A stretch of 64,000 nucleotides of DNA from positions 496,001 to 560,000 of the forward strand of contig CAZTUB010000001.1 in the NCBI GenBank assembly GCA_964615905.1. The letters run 5' to 3'. Positions 26,004-33,056 of this stretch are shown here, piece by piece. This DNA comes from DATLMR01 sp964615905 (lineage in GTDB: Bacteria; Acidobacteriota; Blastocatellia; UBA7656). The first letter of the stretch is position 1, and every line of letters starts with the position of its first letter. Under the pieces are notes generated by a model, which made no database searches, was not told the origin of the DNA, and saw only the letters and a program-made list of their open reading frames with translations. The translations under genes were made by a program, and so were the position numbers.

Positions 26004-26765
26004 TTATGGAGTGTTACTTGCGGTCTTGCCGGACACGCTGTTGTTTAGCTCGCGAGCCATCCTCAGATGCTCGCGCAACGTGGGCAGCGTAGCGGCAGCC
26101 CATGCTTTTACGTCCGCGTCCTTGCCTTTCATAGACTCCTTCTCAAACAGGTTGACGGCCTTTTCGTGGTGCTTGACCTGCTCGCGCATGTACTCGCGGT
26201 CGAAATCAGCGCCTGAAAGCTGCGCCAGCTTCACCATATCCTTGTGAGCTTTCTTGTCCCCCTTGTCCATCTTGTTCGAGCCTGTCGTATTTGAATCGCT
26301 CGAAACGTTTGTCTGGGCCGCGCCGTGGTCGGACTCCGGAAGCAGGTGAGCGGGCAGGATTACGCCTTTTTGTTGCGCCAGCTGCATAAGCTCCTGGTTG
26401 GCTTTCGAGTGATCGTCGATTGCGCGTTGCGAGAACTGCTTGATGCTATCGCTGGCGGCCCGTTCGACGGCCATCCGGGCCATGTGAACTTCCATCTTCC
26501 CGCCCTCTGCGGCCTCTATGATGAACTTCTTGTCGGATGAGCTGAGCATTCCCGAATCGGACGCGTCCGATTTTTTCTTGTCGCCCTTGTTCTTGTCGCC
26601 TTTGTCCTTGTCGCCCTTGTTCTTGTCGTCCTTGCTCTTTTCGTTCTGGTCCGTGGCCATGTGCTCTTTCGAGTGCTGCTGCGCCCCGACTACAAGGTTC
26701 AGACTCAGGACAAGCACGCTAAGAATCGATGTGAAGACGATGGCTTTTAATGTAGTGTGTTTCAC
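26004..26765 (-). CDS. Exported DUF4142 protein with Lys/Asp/Gly-rich linker
   Basis: A 253-residue protein. GTG at 26765 is chosen because GAGGAGG lies six bases upstream and it begins a signal peptide (MKHTTLKAIVFTSILSVLVL, cleavage near VGAQQ). The longer ATG frame has no such support. Next comes a low-complexity segment of repeated KGDK units, coded by a DNA tandem repeat at about 26575-26640. From residue 80 onward there is a ferritin-like DUF4142 helical domain (SSDKKFIIEAAEGGKMEVHMA, FSQRAIDDHSKANQEL), interrupted by a short Ser/Thr/Asn-rich insert. Some DUF4142 proteins are linked to stress responses, but the biochemical role is not established. Confidence 0.85.
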   Translation of the reverse strand: MKHTTLKAIVFTSILSVLVLSLNLVVGAQQHSKEHMATDQNEKSKDDKNKGDKDKGDKNKGDKKKSDASDSGMLSSSDKKFIIEAAEGGKMEVHMARMAVERAASDSIKQFSQRAIDDHSKANQELMQLAQQKGVILPAHLLPESDHGAAQTNVSSDSNTTGSNKMDKGDKKAHKDMVKLAQLSGADFDREYMREQVKHHEKAVNLFEKESMKGKDADVKAWAAATLPTLREHLRMARELNNSVSGKTASNTP

Positions 26766-26948
26766 CGTTTTCCTCCTCTGCGGGGTTGCTTTCCGCCCAT
26801 TCTTGTAGAGGTGTGAGACGCGCTTGCTCTCCGCCCTGCTTAAAATCTGCGTCCAGGACAGCCTATCCTCTCCAATCAAGGCAGTAATCGTATACCGTAA
26901 GAACGGTAAATTTATGCGGGCAAGCTACGTGCCGCTTCTGGCGGCGGC

Positions 26949-27077
26949 TTAACAGGACCGGTAAAGGATCAGGGCGATAAGCCCTGCCAGCATGAAGATT
27001 GCGCCCGTCTGTTGTGGGCGCGAGAATGAAAAGTTGGGCGATGATCGACTGCGGTCTTCGCTTCCCCTATCGCCCAT
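26949..27077 (-). CDS. Possible 42-residue single-pass membrane protein
   Basis: A short frame that starts 10 bases after the pepA stop codon, with AAAGGT spaced six bases before its ATG. The product begins with a hydrophilic, Ser/Arg-rich 24-residue part (MGDRGSEDRSRSSPNF) and ends in one hydrophobic helix (AIFMLAGLIALILYRSC). Placement, ribosome binding site and membrane helix argue for translation. Against it, the 5' part of the frame overlaps an inverted repeat (GGGCGAT/ATCGCCC), and no homologue is known to me. Confidence 0.45.
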   Translation of the reverse strand: MGDRGSEDRSRSSPNFSFSRPQQTGAIFMLAGLIALILYRSC

Positions 27078-27087
27078 CTCTTACCTT

Positions 27088-28599
27088 TCAGCCCTCTTTT
27101 GCGGCGTGGTTGCAGACGTAGTTGATAAGCGTGCGGATGCCGATGCCGGTCGGCCCTTTTGCCATATAAGGCTTGCGGTCGTTCTCCCAGGCGGTCCCCG
27201 CTATGTCGAGGTGGACCCACGGCGTGTCTTCCGCGAATTCGCGCAGGAAGTACGCGGCGGTGATCGTTCCGGCGTAGCGGCCTGCCGAGTTCTTTATGTC
27301 AGCGATGTCGCTCTTGATCATATCGCGGTACTCTTCGTCCATAGGCAGTTGCCAGAGCCGCTCGCCGACTTCGCGCCCGGCCTCTCGCACCTGGTCGATA
27401 AGCGACTGGTCGTTTCCGAGAATCGCCGCGTTGACCGTGCCCAGCGCGATTGCGCACGCGCCCGTGAGCGTTGCCAGGTCGATGATTCGCGTCGCGCCAA
27501 GCTTTCGCGCATAGCTTATTGCGTCGGCGAGTATGACACGCCCCTCTGCGTCCGTGTTTATTACTTCGATAGTCTTTCCGCTCATCGCGCGCAACACGTC
27601 GCCCGGCTTGTATGCGCGGCCCGAAGGCAGGTTCTCCGACGCGGGCATCAAGCCTATGACGTTGACGCGAGGCTTGAGCTGCGCAATCGCGCGCATCGCA
27701 GCGAGCGTGGCCGACGCGCCCGACATGTCGTACTTCATCTTCTCCATGTTCTCCGCGGGCTTGATCGAGATGCCGCCCGAATCGAACGTGATCCCTTTGC
27801 CGACGATAGCGATTATCTCCTGATCGTTACCGAGCGGCTCGGTTTCGTCGGGCATGTAACGGAGCACTATCAGCTTCGCCGGTTCGTCCGACCCGCGCGC
27901 GACTCCGAGCAGTGCGCCCATGCCAAGCTCTTTCATCCGCGCTTCGTCGATCACGTCTATATCAAGCCCGTACCGCGTGGCGGTCTCTCTTGCCTGCTCG
28001 GCTAGCTCGGAAGGCGTGAGCGTAGAGCCAGGCTCGTTTGAAAGCTGGCGCGCGTAGTTTACCGCTTCGCCGATGATACGACCGCACTCAACGCCTCGCG
28101 CAAGCGCTTCTTCAGAGCCGGAGGTGGCCGCGACCAGTATCAGCTCGTCTATGCGGCGCTCCTCTTTGTTCTCCGTCTTGTACATGTCGGGCTCGAACAG
28201 CGCCATAAGCGCGCCTTCAACCGCAGCCTGCGCGCTCAGGCCGAGATCGAGCTGCGAGCGGCGGAGTATGGCCATCGAGCGAGCGCCTTTGCTTCGCAAA
28301 AATCTTGCGGCCGAGCCGGTTACTTTGCGTATGGTGTCGAAAGAGTAGTCATCGCGTTTGCCCCCGCCGACGAGCAGCAACCGGCGGGCGCGGAAATTGC
28401 CCGGGCGGTAGACATAGACCATGTCGCCCTGCTTGCCACGCATCTCGTCACCGGCAAGCAGCTCGGTTATTATCCCGCTTGACCGTTCATCCAGCTCGCG
28501 GAGCACGCCCTCGTCGGCTTTGTCGCCTTCGTAGATAGTCACTACGAGCGCGTCTGCCTCTACGTCATAAAACTTGCCCGAATCTGCTCTTACTTCCAT
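27088..28599 (-). CDS. pepA: Leucyl aminopeptidase (M17, cytosol aminopeptidase)
   Basis: A 503-residue two-metal aminopeptidase that removes N-terminal residues from peptides in the cytoplasm. The catalytic domain shows VGKGITFDSGGISIKP (metal Lys and Asp), the M17 signature NTDAEGRVILAD with the catalytic Arg, and LATLTGAC afterwards. The N-terminal 160 residues form the usual oligomerisation domain. The start at 28599 follows AGGGAGAAGAG; an ATG at 28623 would add eight residues. smpB lies 30 bases upstream on the same strand, so the two are probably co-transcribed. Confidence 0.93.
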   Translation of the reverse strand: MEVRADSGKFYDVEADALVVTIYEGDKADEGVLRELDERSSGIITELLAGDEMRGKQGDMVYVYRPGNFRARRLLLVGGGKRDDYSFDTIRKVTGSAARFLRSKGARSMAILRRSQLDLGLSAQAAVEGALMALFEPDMYKTENKEERRIDELILVAATSGSEEALARGVECGRIIGEAVNYARQLSNEPGSTLTPSELAEQARETATRYGLDIDVIDEARMKELGMGALLGVARGSDEPAKLIVLRYMPDETEPLGNDQEIIAIVGKGITFDSGGISIKPAENMEKMKYDMSGASATLAAMRAIAQLKPRVNVIGLMPASENLPSGRAYKPGDVLRAMSGKTIEVINTDAEGRVILADAISYARKLGATRIIDLATLTGACAIALGTVNAAILGNDQSLIDQVREAGREVGERLWQLPMDEEYRDMIKSDIADIKNSAGRYAGTITAAYFLREFAEDTPWVHLDIAGTAWENDRKPYMAKGPTGIGIRTLINYVCNHAAKEG

Positions 28600-28629
28600 C
28601 TCTTCTCCCTTGCCGATCTCCATTCACCC

Positions 28630-29094
28630 TCAGGATTCCCGGCCCTTCTCTTTCATAACGGCTCGCACCTCGCGGTCAGCTTCGCGCCGCCGCTCGGTTT
28701 CGCGTTTGTCATAAAGCTTCTTGCCCTTTGCGACCGCAAGCTCAAGCTTGATGCGCCCGTTTTTGAAGTACATCTTCGTCGGAACGAGCGTCAGCCCTTT
28801 CTCCTGCGACTTGCCCAGCAGCCGGTCGATCTCCGCTTTGTGCAGTAACAGCTTGCGCGTCCGCGTCGGCTCGTGGTTTTCACGGTTGCCGTGGCTGTAA
28901 GGGCTTATGTGCGCGTTGAACAGCCAGGCTTCGCCTTCACGTATCAAGGCATAGCTGTCTTTGAGATTACAACGCCCGCCTCGGATCGATTTCACTTCTG
29001 TGCCGGTTAGCGCGATGCCGCACTCGTACGTCTCAAGCACAAAGTAGTTATGGTAGGCTTCTCGGTTGGTAGCCACCACTTTATCGCTAGTCAT
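28630..29094 (-). CDS. smpB: SsrA-binding protein SmpB
   Basis: A 154-residue partner of tmRNA in rescue of stalled ribosomes. It has the beta-barrel motifs VLETYECGIALTGTEVKSIR and NAHISPYSHGN, the segment TRTRKLLLHKAEIDRL, LTLVPTKMYFKNGRIKLE, and a basic tail (GKKLYDKRE) that enters the ribosomal A site. The longer frame (from 29181) adds 29 residues not typical of SmpB, so ATG 29094 is preferred although its ribosome binding site is weak. No tmRNA gene is visible in this window. Confidence 0.95.
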   Translation of the reverse strand: MTSDKVVATNREAYHNYFVLETYECGIALTGTEVKSIRGGRCNLKDSYALIREGEAWLFNAHISPYSHGNRENHEPTRTRKLLLHKAEIDRLLGKSQEKGLTLVPTKMYFKNGRIKLELAVAKGKKLYDKRETERRREADREVRAVMKEKGRES

Positions 29095-29259
29095 AACAAA
29101 GTGTGGGGTGTCATCTGAAAACACGCCACTCACATCACAGTCCTCAAAATATATCCGATGCCCGGCGAGCCGCGCAACCAAACATCTCCCCCGATCATAT
29201 CGACTGGCCCAACTGACATCTTTCTCCGAGCTAGTGTAGAATTGAGCTATCGGAAAATT

Positions 29260-30303
29260 ATGATCCCGGAAACGAGAGATTCAGACAGGTATTCGCGGCA
29301 GACCCTTTTTGAAGGGATAGGCCCGTCAGGTCAGGAATTGCTCAAGCAATCGCGCGTGGTTATTGTCGGGTGCGGCGCGCTTGGCGCGGTCCAGGCCGAG
29401 ACGCTTGCGCGCGCGGGCGTAGGCCACCTGACGCTCGTAGACCGCGACTTTGTCGAAGAATCGAATTTGCAACGACAGATCATGTTTGAAGAGACGGACG
29501 CGCTCGAACGCCTGCCCAAAGCCGAGGCCGCCGCCCGAAGGCTTCGGCGCGTGAACTCTTCCATAGAGATCGAGCCGGTTGTGGCGGACGTGAACTTTGA
29601 AAACGTCGAGGAGATAATCGCGGGCGCGGACGTCGTGCTCGACGGCACGGATAATTTCGAAACCCGGTTTCTCATAAACGACGCCTCGGTGAAGTCAGGG
29701 CTGGCGTGGGTATACGGCGCGGCGGTCGGGTCATACGGGTTGACGATGACGATAGTGCCGGGCCGTACGCCGTGTCTGCGCTGCGTGCTTGAAGAGATGC
29801 CCGCGCCCGGGTCGGGCGAAACCTGCGACACGGCAGGCGTCATTATGCCGATAACTTCGATCATCGCGTCGATCCAATCGGCCGAAGCGATCAAGCTGCT
29901 TGTGGGAAAGACGGACAAGCTGCACAATTCGCTCGTCCGAATCGACGTCTGGGATTTTAAGATTCAACGCATGGGTTTGTCCGGCTTTGCCGATAGACGC
30001 GACTGCCCCGCGTGCGGCAAAGGCGAGTTCGATTTTTTGCGCGGCGAAGGCCGACAGGTGACGACGACGCTTTGCGGGCGCAATGCTGTTCAGATAGCGA
30101 GGTCGGGCGCGGCAAGGATAGATTTCGCCGCGCTTGCCGAGCGGTTGAAGCCGCTCGGCGAGGTCGCGTTCAACGAGTTTTTATTGAAGTTCCAGATAGA
30201 AGATTATGACGTGACGGTATTTCGCGACGCGCGCAGCATAATTCGCGGAACGAGCGACCCGAATGTGGCGCGCGGGATTTACGCGCGTTATATCGGGGTT
30301 TAA
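29260..30303 (+). CDS. ThiF/MoeB/HesA-family adenylyltransferase (E1-like)
   Basis: A 347-residue E1-like enzyme that adenylates the C-terminal glycine of a ubiquitin-like sulphur carrier. Features: YSRQTLFEGIGPSGQELL, nucleotide-binding VVIVGCGALGAVQAE, the DRDFVEESNLQRQ adenylation segment, DGTDNFETRFLIND, and two zinc pairs (CLRC and CPAC). The last 80 residues form a small extra domain (TTTLCGRNAVQIAR onward); there is no rhodanese domain. The start at 29260 leaves room for the divergent smpB promoter. No thiS, moaD or thiG is nearby, so the pathway (thiamine, molybdopterin or other) cannot be decided. Confidence 0.88.
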   Translation: MIPETRDSDRYSRQTLFEGIGPSGQELLKQSRVVIVGCGALGAVQAETLARAGVGHLTLVDRDFVEESNLQRQIMFEETDALERLPKAEAAARRLRRVNSSIEIEPVVADVNFENVEEIIAGADVVLDGTDNFETRFLINDASVKSGLAWVYGAAVGSYGLTMTIVPGRTPCLRCVLEEMPAPGSGETCDTAGVIMPITSIIASIQSAEAIKLLVGKTDKLHNSLVRIDVWDFKIQRMGLSGFADRRDCPACGKGEFDFLRGEGRQVTTTLCGRNAVQIARSGAARIDFAALAERLKPLGEVAFNEFLLKFQIEDYDVTVFRDARSIIRGTSDPNVARGIYARYIGV

Positions 30304-30341
30304 GGCGGGCATCAACGCGGGATTTAAGCGAAGGAAGGACA

Positions 30342-30980
30342 ATGGAAGCGAGCATAAATCTGGTAACGGCATCGATGGGCGAATCGTTCGAGCGGGATTT
30401 TCTCGGCGAGTCTCAGGTGATCGTCAGGCGGGAAGGCTATAGCCGCGCGCGCCATATCTTCACCATCGGCGACCGCACTATTGGGCGGCTCCGGTGGCAG
30501 GGGTCGCGCCGCGCCGTTTACGAAACCGAGGGCATAAGATACGAGATCAACGTCGGCGCGCTCAAAAAGCGCATCTCGATCATTTCAGAAGACGGCAGCG
30601 AGTCTTTTCTGATCGAACGCGCGAGCGCCAACCCGCATCGCGAAGAGCTGAGGATAGAGATGGCCGAAGGCGACAACTTTCGGTTGATGAGGTCGTGGAG
30701 CAGCCGCTTTCGCAGCGAAGCGTCGCTCCTTGTGCACAAGGAGTTTTATACTTCGACGCTTCTGGCCTTTCACTTCGATCTCAGAAGGCGGACGCAGACC
30801 ACCTGCCGCGTGGAGGTCCAGCCTAATTTGAGATGGGAAGCGCGCTTTACGCACAGGCTGCTTGCGCTGATCGCGTGCAGGATAATTCTGGAGCGCCGCC
30901 ATTCCGGCCGCCAGCCGCTCAGGGTCAAAGAGAAGCCGCGCCGCTTCTCAAGCAGCGCGCGGGTCAGGAATCGCAAATAA
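30342..30980 (+). CDS. Hypothetical protein, beta-rich
   Basis: A 212-residue protein of unknown function with AAGGAAGGA before its ATG, 38 bases after the ThiF-like gene and probably in the same operon. The middle 150 residues alternate short beta strands with polar turns (HIFTIGDRTIGRLRWQGSRRAVYETEG, ISIISEDGSESFLIERAS). This loosely resembles the LURP-one/scramblase-like beta-barrel fold, a weak impression only. The last 40 residues are strongly basic (RRHSGRQPLRVKEKPRRF), suggesting contact with nucleic acid or phospholipid. No signal peptide is visible. Confidence 0.7.
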   Translation: MEASINLVTASMGESFERDFLGESQVIVRREGYSRARHIFTIGDRTIGRLRWQGSRRAVYETEGIRYEINVGALKKRISIISEDGSESFLIERASANPHREELRIEMAEGDNFRLMRSWSSRFRSEASLLVHKEFYTSTLLAFHFDLRRRTQTTCRVEVQPNLRWEARFTHRLLALIACRIILERRHSGRQPLRVKEKPRRFSSSARVRNRK

Positions 30981-31078
30981 ACTTGCTTCATTCGAAAAGG
31001 CGTTCCGTGATAAGCTATTTAACCTTGGAACGGGAAGTCTCTAATTAGCAGTCCGTCATTAAATCGTTAAGGAGAATT

Positions 31079-31609
31079 ATGTCAGGCAAGATGAAACAGC
31101 GACACGCCCCGCGCGCGCTTTTTGCGGCGGCCTTGCTCGCGCTCGTAATTGCGGGATGCTCGTCGAGCGAAAGCAGCACAAGCAAGACGATCCCCGTATC
31201 GCCCACCCCGCTCGTGTCGAGCAACATCCAGCAGAGCCTTGAAGCATACAAGGGCAAAGTGGTCGTGCTCGACTTCTGGGCCACATGGTGCGGCCCCTGC
31301 CGGTCGGAGATACCGGGTCTTGTTCAGATTCAAAACAAGTATCGCGATCAGGGTGTCGAGATAATAGGCGTCTCGCTCGACCCAATCACGCCCGGCGGAA
31401 GCGCGGCGGCAGTCGAGCCGTTCATGAAGAGTTACAACATCAATTATTCGATATGGATGATCAACGACCGCGCGGCCATGACGGGTTATGATGTGAGCAG
31501 GGGCATCCCCACAAAGTACGTGATCGGCCGCGACGGCAAGGTCGTAAAATCTTACGTCGGCGCTCGCCCGGCTTCCGTCGTCGAAAACGACATCAAGCAA
31601 TTGCTCTAA
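31079..31609 (+). CDS. TlpA-family thioredoxin-like lipoprotein
   Basis: A 176-residue periplasmic thiol-disulphide protein. The lipobox LVIAGC (Cys27) predicts a lipid anchor. After a short linker comes a thioredoxin fold with the active site WCGPC (Cys71 and Cys74 in VVVLDFWATWCGPCRSE), the conserved GIPTKYVIGRDG cis-Pro region and a final helix. AAGGAG lies before the ATG. Proteins of this class reduce disulphides, often during cytochrome c maturation. No cytochrome biogenesis gene is adjacent. A terminator hairpin follows. Confidence 0.92.
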   Translation: MSGKMKQRHAPRALFAAALLALVIAGCSSSESSTSKTIPVSPTPLVSSNIQQSLEAYKGKVVVLDFWATWCGPCRSEIPGLVQIQNKYRDQGVEIIGVSLDPITPGGSAAAVEPFMKSYNINYSIWMINDRAAMTGYDVSRGIPTKYVIGRDGKVVKSYVGARPASVVENDIKQLL

Positions 31610-31634
31610 CAGCGCGAAGCCTAAACAGAGATCA

Positions 31635-31692
31635 GAAGGCGGCGAGCGGGTGCCCGTAACGACAGGGACAAGCTCGCTGCCTTCAACTTTTT
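31635..31692 (+). terminator. Terminator of the thioredoxin gene
   Basis: GAAGGCGGCGAGC (31635-31647) pairs with GCTCGCTGCCTTC (31672-31684) with one mismatch, followed by AAC and five T. The 24-base loop is unusually long. Confidence 0.65.
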
Positions 31693-31724
31693 CGACTCGC
31701 CTTTCCCGCCTCAAGTAAACCGTT

Positions 31725-32921
31725 ATGGCCGACCTCCTTCTCTACAACGGTCGAATGGCGATGCCGGATCGCATACGTCGCGGCGGAGTCTTTATACGCG
31801 ACGGCTCTATCAAACAGCTCTTTGCAACAGGGGATGAGCCCGCAGGGGTAAGCGAGGCCGAAAAGCTGGACGCGCGAGACATGATCATAGCGCCCGGCCT
31901 GATCGACCTGCACATTCACGGCTCGGCCGGAGTAGACGCGCTTGAAGCGGAGACGGACGAGCTTGGCCGTCTATCCGAATACCTGCTCGCTCAAGGCGTG
32001 ACGGGCTATTTCGCCACGCTCCCTCCCGCAAGCGAGCAGGCTGCCAGGCGGGCCGTTACCGCGCTCGAAAGATACATGCTCGATCAAGACCGCGCGCAAG
32101 GGTCAGGCACCGGGCGCGCGCGCCTGCTTGGCATCCATTTCGAGGGGCCGTTTTTGAGCGCGTCGAAATGCGGCGCGTTGCGCGTTGAGCACTTCCAGGC
32201 ATATGACGAGCGTTCGCGCGCTCTTGATATGTTTGTCGGCGGAGGCAGGGCAGCGGGCGCGAGACTGATGACGATTGCGCCCGAAGTCGAAGGGGGGCTT
32301 GCTCTAACCAGCGAGCTTACAGGCAGTGGTTTCCGGGTCTTTATAGGCCATTCGGCAGCCGATCTTGAGACGCTTGATCGGGCATTCGAGCGCGGCGCGC
32401 GCCACATCACACACTTCCCAAACACGCTCGACCCGCTCGATCATCGCAAGCCCGGCGCGGTCGCGTGGGCGCTCACCCGCCGCGACGTGACGGTCGATCT
32501 TATAGCCGATCTTCACCACGTTCACCCCTTGATGCTACAGCTGATCGTCCAATCCAAAGGCGCGGACCGCGTGGCCCTGATCACCGACGCCGTAAAGCCG
32601 GCAGGTCTCGGCGACGGAGAGTTCGACGTGTGGGGGGAAGAGATTGTGGTCAGCTCTGGCCGCACGGCGCTTAAAAGAAAGCTCCCCGCCCAGACGCTTG
32701 CGGGCTCTGTAATCACGCTCAGGCAGGCAGTAAAAAATATGATAAGCCTCGGCATCCCGCTTCACACAAGCCTGCACATGGCTTCGCTTGTGCCCGCTCG
32801 CGTGGCAGGGCTCAATCAGTTTTACGGCTCGATCTCAAAAGGCAAGCGTGCGGACCTCGTTCTGTTTGACGACGAGCTTGAAGTTCAGAGGGTGATCGGG
32901 GGCGTAAATCGTGAACCGTGA
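31725..32921 (+). CDS. nagA: N-acetylglucosamine-6-phosphate deacetylase
   Basis: A 398-residue amidohydrolase-fold enzyme that removes acetate from GlcNAc-6-phosphate in amino-sugar and cell-wall recycling. It shows GLIDLHIHGSAGVD (metal-binding His pair), IHFEGPFLS with the key Glu, GHSAADLETLDRAFERG and HITHFPN further on, and LITDAVKPAGLGDG with the catalytic Asp. No nagB or transporter lies nearby. The last codons and stop (NREP) fall within the left arm of a palindromic repeat, so the natural C-terminus may have been altered by that element. Confidence 0.92.
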   Translation: MADLLLYNGRMAMPDRIRRGGVFIRDGSIKQLFATGDEPAGVSEAEKLDARDMIIAPGLIDLHIHGSAGVDALEAETDELGRLSEYLLAQGVTGYFATLPPASEQAARRAVTALERYMLDQDRAQGSGTGRARLLGIHFEGPFLSASKCGALRVEHFQAYDERSRALDMFVGGGRAAGARLMTIAPEVEGGLALTSELTGSGFRVFIGHSAADLETLDRAFERGARHITHFPNTLDPLDHRKPGAVAWALTRRDVTVDLIADLHHVHPLMLQLIVQSKGADRVALITDAVKPAGLGDGEFDVWGEEIVVSSGRTALKRKLPAQTLAGSVITLRQAVKNMISLGIPLHTSLHMASLVPARVAGLNQFYGSISKGKRADLVLFDDELEVQRVIGGVNREP

Positions 32922-33051
32922 ACCGTAAACCGTGACAAGTCAGAGGGGAGTAAACAGTGACAAGTGACAAGTGACAAGAAAGAGAGAAACGGAGCTTGGC
33001 CGGTCTCTCCTTCTTGTCACGGTTTACGGTTTACGGTTCACGGTTCACGAT
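32908..33051. repeat. Heptamer-arm palindromic repeat, copy 2 (nested)
   Basis: The outer left arm (32908-32939) reads as tandem heptamers GTGAACC, GTGAACC, GTAAACC, GTGACAA. The right arm (33013-33051) is its inverse with one extra GTAAACC unit. Inside lies GTAAACA followed by three GTGACAA units and a centre resembling those of the other copies. The left arm overlaps the end of nagA; the right arm ends 6 bases before the S9 peptidase stop codon. Confidence 0.9.
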
Positions 33052-33056
33052 CTCTT

